NCBI GenBank assembly: GCA_029071325.1
Contig: JAIEAP010000001.1
Coordinates: forward strand, 1 to 64,000
Origin: Lachnospiraceae bacterium
GTDB lineage: Bacteria > Bacillota > Clostridia > Lachnospirales > Lachnospiraceae
Direction: 5' to 3'
DNA: 64,000 bases
Position numbers and translations under genes: made by a program. Below are positions 59,577 to 64,000 of this stretch, one piece after another (within the stretch, counting starts at the first letter, position 1; each line of letters opens with the position of its first letter). The notes below the pieces were generated by a model that saw nothing but the letters and a program-made list of their open reading frames with translations, searched no databases and was not told the origin of the DNA.

Positions 59577-61678
59577 TACAGGAGCTGAAGTATTGTTATC
59601 AGAAGAAATATGATGAGGAATGGGAGCAGATAGAGGAACGTCTGGGACTGGTGATGGGCAGGATCGCAGATATTGCCCGTGGTCATGACCAGGATCATAT
59701 GCCGGAGGCATTTGGGGATTATTTTGACAGGACAGCGCGATTTATCCTTCAGACGAAGATCGTGCTGGATGCGGTTCGTTCCGGGGAACTTAAGAATTGG
59801 AACTTAAAGCAGCATCAGGAGATGAATCGTGTATTGTATCAGGATATCACAGCAGAGGAGTACGATACTTCGTATGGGAATCCTGGTTACAGCGCAAAGC
59901 GTCTGGGAGAGGAATACGGCGCTATGCTCTCTATGCTGTATGCAGAGCTTCGGGCGCTGATCGCTTATGCTTATGAGGGGGACGGAGTATCTTACACGAT
60001 TCTATGTGAATTGTTTGTCCAGGTGCATGCCTGTTTTACCGATGAGGAAATGGCGTCTGCCAGGGAGGTACAGCAGGCGATTTACTGGTTTTTCCATGAT
60101 TACAGTGAGTTGTTTACCGAACAGAGCATTTTGAAGACCATTGACCCGGAGGAGGATTTTTTTACCGGGCTTGTCATGGACGCCGATCTTGACGATTTCC
60201 GCTATTTATATCACTATGGCCTGCCGGTGGGAGAAAATGAACTGGGACTGGCGCGCCACTTCGCTGGCATGTCGGAGGCAGACATCCAGAAGATGGCGGA
60301 TACCATGACGGAAGGATACCGCATCGGCTTTGTCGCGACAGGCAAGGACTTATCCAAAAAGAGTACCGTAAATGTGGAGTATGCGGTAGGTATGGAGCGG
60401 ATGGTGCGGGCAGTGATCCGCAATTTTGAGCAGATGGGATTGAAGACAACCATCTTCCGCGAGGCGGTGTCTTCTTTCAGCGGGCGGGGCAGCAGCAAAC
60501 GCGGCTGCTATTCCATAGCGGTGAACCGCCAGTTTGATTATGACCACAGACAGGATAAGGCGCTTTATCTGGATAAGGCATTTGTGGAACGCCGTCTGGA
60601 AACATTGCGGACAACCTATGAGAAGCATAAAGAGCTGGCAGGAAAATATGCGGGGCCGGCAATTATAGAAGTATTTGGTGAGCCGATTTTTGCGCCGGTG
60701 AATAAGAAAGCGGCGCTCCATTATGATGAGAAGCAGAACGGTCTGAATGTCCGCTATGCATCTGAGGCGGGAGAGATCACCAACCGTTATATTAAGGGAG
60801 AGGAGCGCAGCTTTACGATCATTGCATATCCCTTGCCTGCAATCGGCGTCCGTTTCCCGGAGATATTTGACCGGACGGTAGCGCTCAATACGTTGGATTA
60901 TAGCCGCTATCAAAAGATGCAGGAAGCCATCATTGCTGTTTTGGATCGAGGTGTGAAAGCTCATATAAAGGGCAGCGGCAGCAATGAGACAAATTTGACG
61001 GTGGCGCTTTATCCGCTGGGGGATCCGCAGAAGGAGACGATCTTTGAGAACTGTGTGGCGGATGTGAATATTCCGGTGGGAGAGGTATTCACTTCCCCGG
61101 TACTGCGGGGAACCAACGGGCTATTGCATGTGTCTTCAGTATACTTAAACGGGCTTCACTATAAAGAACTGAAAATAACTTTTAGAGACGGTATGGTGAC
61201 GGATTATTTCTGTGAGAACTTTGCCACTGAGCAGGAGAATCGGAAATATATCTACGACAATGTCCTGATGCAGCATGATACACTTCCCATGGGAGAGTTT
61301 GCGATAGGGACCAACACTACGGCATACCGCATGGCCAGAGATTTTGATATTGCGGATAAGCTGCCCATTCTCATCGCAGAGAAGACAGGACCGCATTTTG
61401 CAGTGGGGGATACCTGTTATTCCCATGCGGAGGATACGCCGGTGTATAATCCGGATGGCAAGGAGATCGTGGCGCGGGATAATGAGGTGTCCACTTTGCG
61501 CAAAGAAGATACATCCCGGGCGTATTTCAATTGCCACACCGATATTACGATTCCCTATGATGAGCTGGACAGCATCCGGGTGGAAACGGCTGATGGGAAT
61601 ATTTCTTATGTGATCCGGGACGGGCGGTTCGTGGTCCCGGGGACAGAGGAACTGAACGGGCCGCTGGAGCGTAGTTGA
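59573..61678 (+). CDS. M29-type aminopeptidase with long N-terminal extension
   Basis: 701 aa. The C-terminal half matches thermophilic aminopeptidase family M29: GSGSNETNLTVALYPLGDP, NIPVGEVFTSPV, GEFAIGTNTTAYRMARDF, ILIAEKTGPHFAVGDTCYSH with Glu, His and Asp ligands near the end. Typical M29 enzymes have about 400 residues, so residues 1-290 are an added, helical, acidic domain of unknown role. Metal-dependent removal of N-terminal residues is the likely activity. The start overlaps the HD gene by 4 nt. A terminator follows at 61787. Confidence 0.8.
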   Translation: MIQELKYCYQKKYDEEWEQIEERLGLVMGRIADIARGHDQDHMPEAFGDYFDRTARFILQTKIVLDAVRSGELKNWNLKQHQEMNRVLYQDITAEEYDTSYGNPGYSAKRLGEEYGAMLSMLYAELRALIAYAYEGDGVSYTILCELFVQVHACFTDEEMASAREVQQAIYWFFHDYSELFTEQSILKTIDPEEDFFTGLVMDADLDDFRYLYHYGLPVGENELGLARHFAGMSEADIQKMADTMTEGYRIGFVATGKDLSKKSTVNVEYAVGMERMVRAVIRNFEQMGLKTTIFREAVSSFSGRGSSKRGCYSIAVNRQFDYDHRQDKALYLDKAFVERRLETLRTTYEKHKELAGKYAGPAIIEVFGEPIFAPVNKKAALHYDEKQNGLNVRYASEAGEITNRYIKGEERSFTIIAYPLPAIGVRFPEIFDRTVALNTLDYSRYQKMQEAIIAVLDRGVKAHIKGSGSNETNLTVALYPLGDPQKETIFENCVADVNIPVGEVFTSPVLRGTNGLLHVSSVYLNGLHYKELKITFRDGMVTDYFCENFATEQENRKYIYDNVLMQHDTLPMGEFAIGTNTTAYRMARDFDIADKLPILIAEKTGPHFAVGDTCYSHAEDTPVYNPDGKEIVARDNEVSTLRKEDTSRAYFNCHTDITIPYDELDSIRVETADGNISYVIRDGRFVVPGTEELNGPLERS

Positions 61679-61786
61679 CGTTATCAGATGTAGTTGATAA
61701 AATTGTTGTACTAATTTAATTTGGGGAGAATGGAAAATATGTTGGGGAGCATGAGAAATGAAAAGAAATGTCATATGAAAGATGCG

Positions 61787-61815
61787 AGAGCGTAAGGATT
61801 TCCTACGCTCTTTTT
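61787..61815 (+). terminator. Rho-independent terminator
   Basis: AGAGCGTA (61787-61794) pairs with TACGCTCT (61804-61811), followed by TTTTT. It ends the pyrE-to-M29 transcript. Confidence 0.85.
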
Positions 61816-61864
61816 GTCATATGTGATTCTATTTTAGGCGTATTATGATACGATTGGAGGAGCT

Positions 61865-62212
61865 ATGAATACAGAAGAAATCAGAAAAAATATGCACAGA
61901 CTGGAGGAACTGCAAAGTGATTTGAGGCATATCACCCATGAAGTACAGTCTGAGGAGGAGCAGCGGGAACGCGATGAAGCATGGTATCGCTTCCAACTGG
62001 AAGGGCAGATGTATTATGCGGAGAGAATGCCTTTTCTAAAGAGCGGTTTGGAAGAACAGAATGCATTGATTCAGGAAGCGGATCGGAGTTATCACAGGAT
62101 GCAGGATGAGATACGCAGACACCTTCAGCAGAAGCAGGAAGCTTGTGAGGAAGAGCAGGAAGATTATGCGAAGGAATTGCGGGAGTCAAAAAAGGCTGAA
62201 GACGGAAAATAA
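61865..62212 (+). CDS. Coiled-coil protein, probable LXG-toxin partner
   Basis: 115 aa, almost entirely one or two long charged helices (RLEELQSDLRHITHEVQSEE, MQDEIRRHLQQKQEACEE). Many Glu and Gln, no membrane segment or Cys pattern. Small helical proteins of this type sit just upstream of LXG toxin genes and act as targeting partners for type VII secretion in Firmicutes (Lap proteins). Here it starts 12 nt before the LXG frame, with GGAGGAG before the ATG. The assignment rests on position and composition. Confidence 0.6.
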   Translation: MNTEEIRKNMHRLEELQSDLRHITHEVQSEEEQRERDEAWYRFQLEGQMYYAERMPFLKSGLEEQNALIQEADRSYHRMQDEIRRHLQQKQEACEEEQEDYAKELRESKKAEDGK

Positions 62213-62224
62213 GGGGGAAAAGAG

Positions 62225-62416
62225 ATGTATCTGGAAGGCATTGTAATAGAACCGGAAGAAATCAGACGGCAGTCAGATGAGATGATTACTGCATTACAGT
62301 CGGATTCTATCGGTTTGCAGGCAGTATTGAAAAATATAGGAGAATTTCAGGCGGAGGATAGTCTGCAGGGACTGGCTTGGAATAAGCTGAAAGAAGGAGG
62401 GAGGACTGGCTGCTAA
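62225..62416 (+). pseudogene. LXG-toxin N-terminus, ends in a frameshift
   Basis: 63 codons before an early stop. It reads EPEEIRRQSDEMITALQSDS and DSLQGLAWNKLKE, the helical N-terminus of LXG-type polymorphic toxins with its L-x-G motif. At about 62386-62404 (GGAGGGAGG) the frame changes: the rest of the domain (WLLICQGLISADESMIYDSQ) continues in the frame one base back. Either a one-base indel has broken the gene or ribosomes shift -1 here. GGGGGAAAAGAG precedes the ATG. Confidence 0.65.
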
Positions 62417-64000
62417 TCTGCCAGGGATTGATCAGCGCAGATGAATCTATGATATATGACAGTCAGCAACTTACAAGAGTGGTGGGGGAAGAAGCGTTTT
62501 ACGGAGATGTGTTATCAGCGGGAATCACCTTCCAAAACGGGATCATTAACATGTATGAGCAGCGTATTGCGTCTTTAAAACAGAACAGAAAATGGCTAAG
62601 AGTATTGGGAATGCCTTTTCAATGGGTGGATCGGGCGATAACTGGGGCTGAGGAAGTGATTCGCTGCAGCCAAAATCTCATTGCAGATTATCGGATGCGG
62701 ATAGATCGGGCACAATGGATTATAAGCAGTACAGGTAGTTTGTTTCAGTATGCACAGACGCTTTACGTTTCCGTTGAACAGGGGATTGCAGAATTAGAGC
62801 AGGGCGGAATAAGTGGGACGAGCGGCATATCATCCGGCTGGAGGCAGACATTGAGCGGTGCATGGGAGAAGCGCATGCAGGAGATAGAAGTAAAAAGCAG
62901 GCGTTATCTGAGCAATGCAGGCTTTACGGAGCATCAGCTGCAGACAGCGGCAGAGCTGGGGTATAGCTATGAGGAAGTAAAGAATCTCTGGATACAATTT
63001 GGCGACACACAGGACAGAGAATTCTTCCAGCATCTGATGGATGGGAATGTGGAAGGTTATGAAGCGGCATTTCAGATCAATCCATTGGAGTTATCGGATG
63101 CGATGACTCTTGTGCTGTCAGACTATGCTTACCGGCTGCTGCAGGCAGAAAAGATACAGAGTCTGACAGAGTTCAATAATGCTGTCTTATCTGCGGATCA
63201 TATGATTATAGATGAAAACGGAACTGTCCTGTCATTCAATTATGCAGATAAATATCTGGAGAGGCTTGTGCTTGGAAGCGCTATGCAGGTGCAGGGAGAT
63301 CTTGTCTGTGTGGCGGCTGTGAATCCAGCGGATGACACCGGAGCCTACAATGCGCTGTATCAGATGTATGAGAAGAAATTTGCACTAATGAGCCTGTGGA
63401 CAACAGAAAGTGCGGTCATACAGCAGCTGAAGCGGCAGGAGTTTAATGAAGCTGTTGCCATGAGTGTGGAGGCACTTGAGATAGACGGGATGGATCTGTC
63501 CTTCCGGTTGAATCATCTGAGTCAGGGAGAGATGGTGGCGGAGGAAATTAAAATAAAAAGTATTGAAACGGGACTAGGACTTGATATGGAATGGGATGAA
63601 GAGGAAATAAGGCAGGCAGAAGAAAACCGAGCAAGAGTCTTGGAACGGGGAATTATAAATATTCTGGAAAGCATAGGATTGTTGGCGTTGGGGACATTTT
63701 CACCGGAGAGCGCAATATTTGCCAGTGTGGCATTGATGCTGCTGGAAGGCGCGCCTAAAACAGTGACAGGATTAGATGGCCTGGCAGAAAGCCAAATGGG
63801 CAAATTAGGCATAAAGTCTGCTAATACGGCAGTTAACAGTATTGTGAATACATATCTGTCATATCTTAATGCAGAAGAACAATTAGAGGATAAAAAGTAT
63901 AAAGTATTTATGAAGTGGTTTGGTTCGGGAGTAAAATATGAAGTGAGCGGCGGCAGTTTGGAAGAAAAGGAAGATATTCTTATCTGTGGTTTATATAATC
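62386..64000 (+). CDS. LXG-toxin body in the shifted frame, runs off the right edge
   Basis: An open frame from 62386 to the window end, more than 535 codons with no stop. It reads DWLLICQGLISADESMIYD, then a helical LXG continuation, a pre-toxin region with VLSADHMIIDENGTVLSFNY, a hydrophobic segment (IGLLALGTFSPESAIFASVA, about 420-440) and beyond. Known: LXG toxins are secreted through type VII (ESX/Yuk) systems and end in a variable toxic domain, which lies outside this window. No immunity gene is in view. Internal starts: CTG 62410, TTG 62428, ATG 62449, with AAGGAGGGAGG just before the shift. Confidence 0.68.

Noticed and set aside
1..64000. tRNA or rRNA genes
   Set aside because: No cloverleaf-type CCA ends or rRNA blocks were recognised while reading the sequence; absence is not proven without a search.

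Overview
The window looks like a chromosome segment of a spore-forming, anaerobic, low-to-mid-GC Firmicute, most probably a gut Lachnospiraceae. Reasons: a complete spoIIAA-spoIIAB-sigF operon, a T-box valine leader, an Mg2+ M-box, class 1B dihydroorotate dehydrogenase with its PyrK partner, strong AGGAGG ribosome sites throughout, and several small families I associate with Lachnospiraceae. I see no rRNA, tRNA or CRISPR array.

Layout. 1-7.3 kb is an AT-richer accessory block: a hairpin-rich oriT-like region and MobV relaxase, a TetR/MFS pair with a clear operator-promoter, a DUF5131 gene, a MarR regulator whose MATE pump has decayed, a colicin-immunity-like protein, and a run of acetyltransferase/VOC genes. 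7.3-15 kb holds two divergent SF2 helicases and a zinc-ribbon/TPM membrane pair. 15-24.5 kb carries small cell-surface and regulatory genes (sfsA, a LysM protein, a TSCPD protein, cheC, a DUF2975/HTH pair, a DUF4153-like membrane protein with a 21-bp repeat, AraC plus EamA) and a 0.4-kb non-coding transcript candidate with consensus promoter and terminator. 24.5-45.5 kb is mostly core: T-box-valS, folC, a TPR protein, spoIIA-sigF, M-box-corA, AraC, glgP, a lipoprotein, a soluble zinc-type chemoreceptor, hflX and pyrC-pyrF-pyrK-pyrD.

At 45.5-57.4 kb the pyr cluster is split from pyrE by an accessory island: a large HTH protein, a sortase-type surface protein, a tandem pair of Rpn/PD-(D/E)XK nuclease genes, DUF2804, a PHP phosphatase, an iron alcohol dehydrogenase, a tiny reverse-strand gene, a truncated group II intron and a YefM/YoeB-type toxin-antitoxin module. 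The HTH gene and the surface-protein gene share an almost identical 27-bp upstream element next to TGTGACAA/TTGTCACA sites, which suggests a self-contained regulator-surface protein system. 57.4-64 kb returns to core genes (pyrE, VanZ-like, HD hydrolase, M29 peptidase) and ends in a type VII secretion LXG toxin locus whose toxin gene is frameshifted near its LXG motif and runs off the right edge.

Coordinates for genes follow the start with the best ribosome site, which is often inside a longer open frame. Function calls rest on remembered family motifs; no database search was possible.
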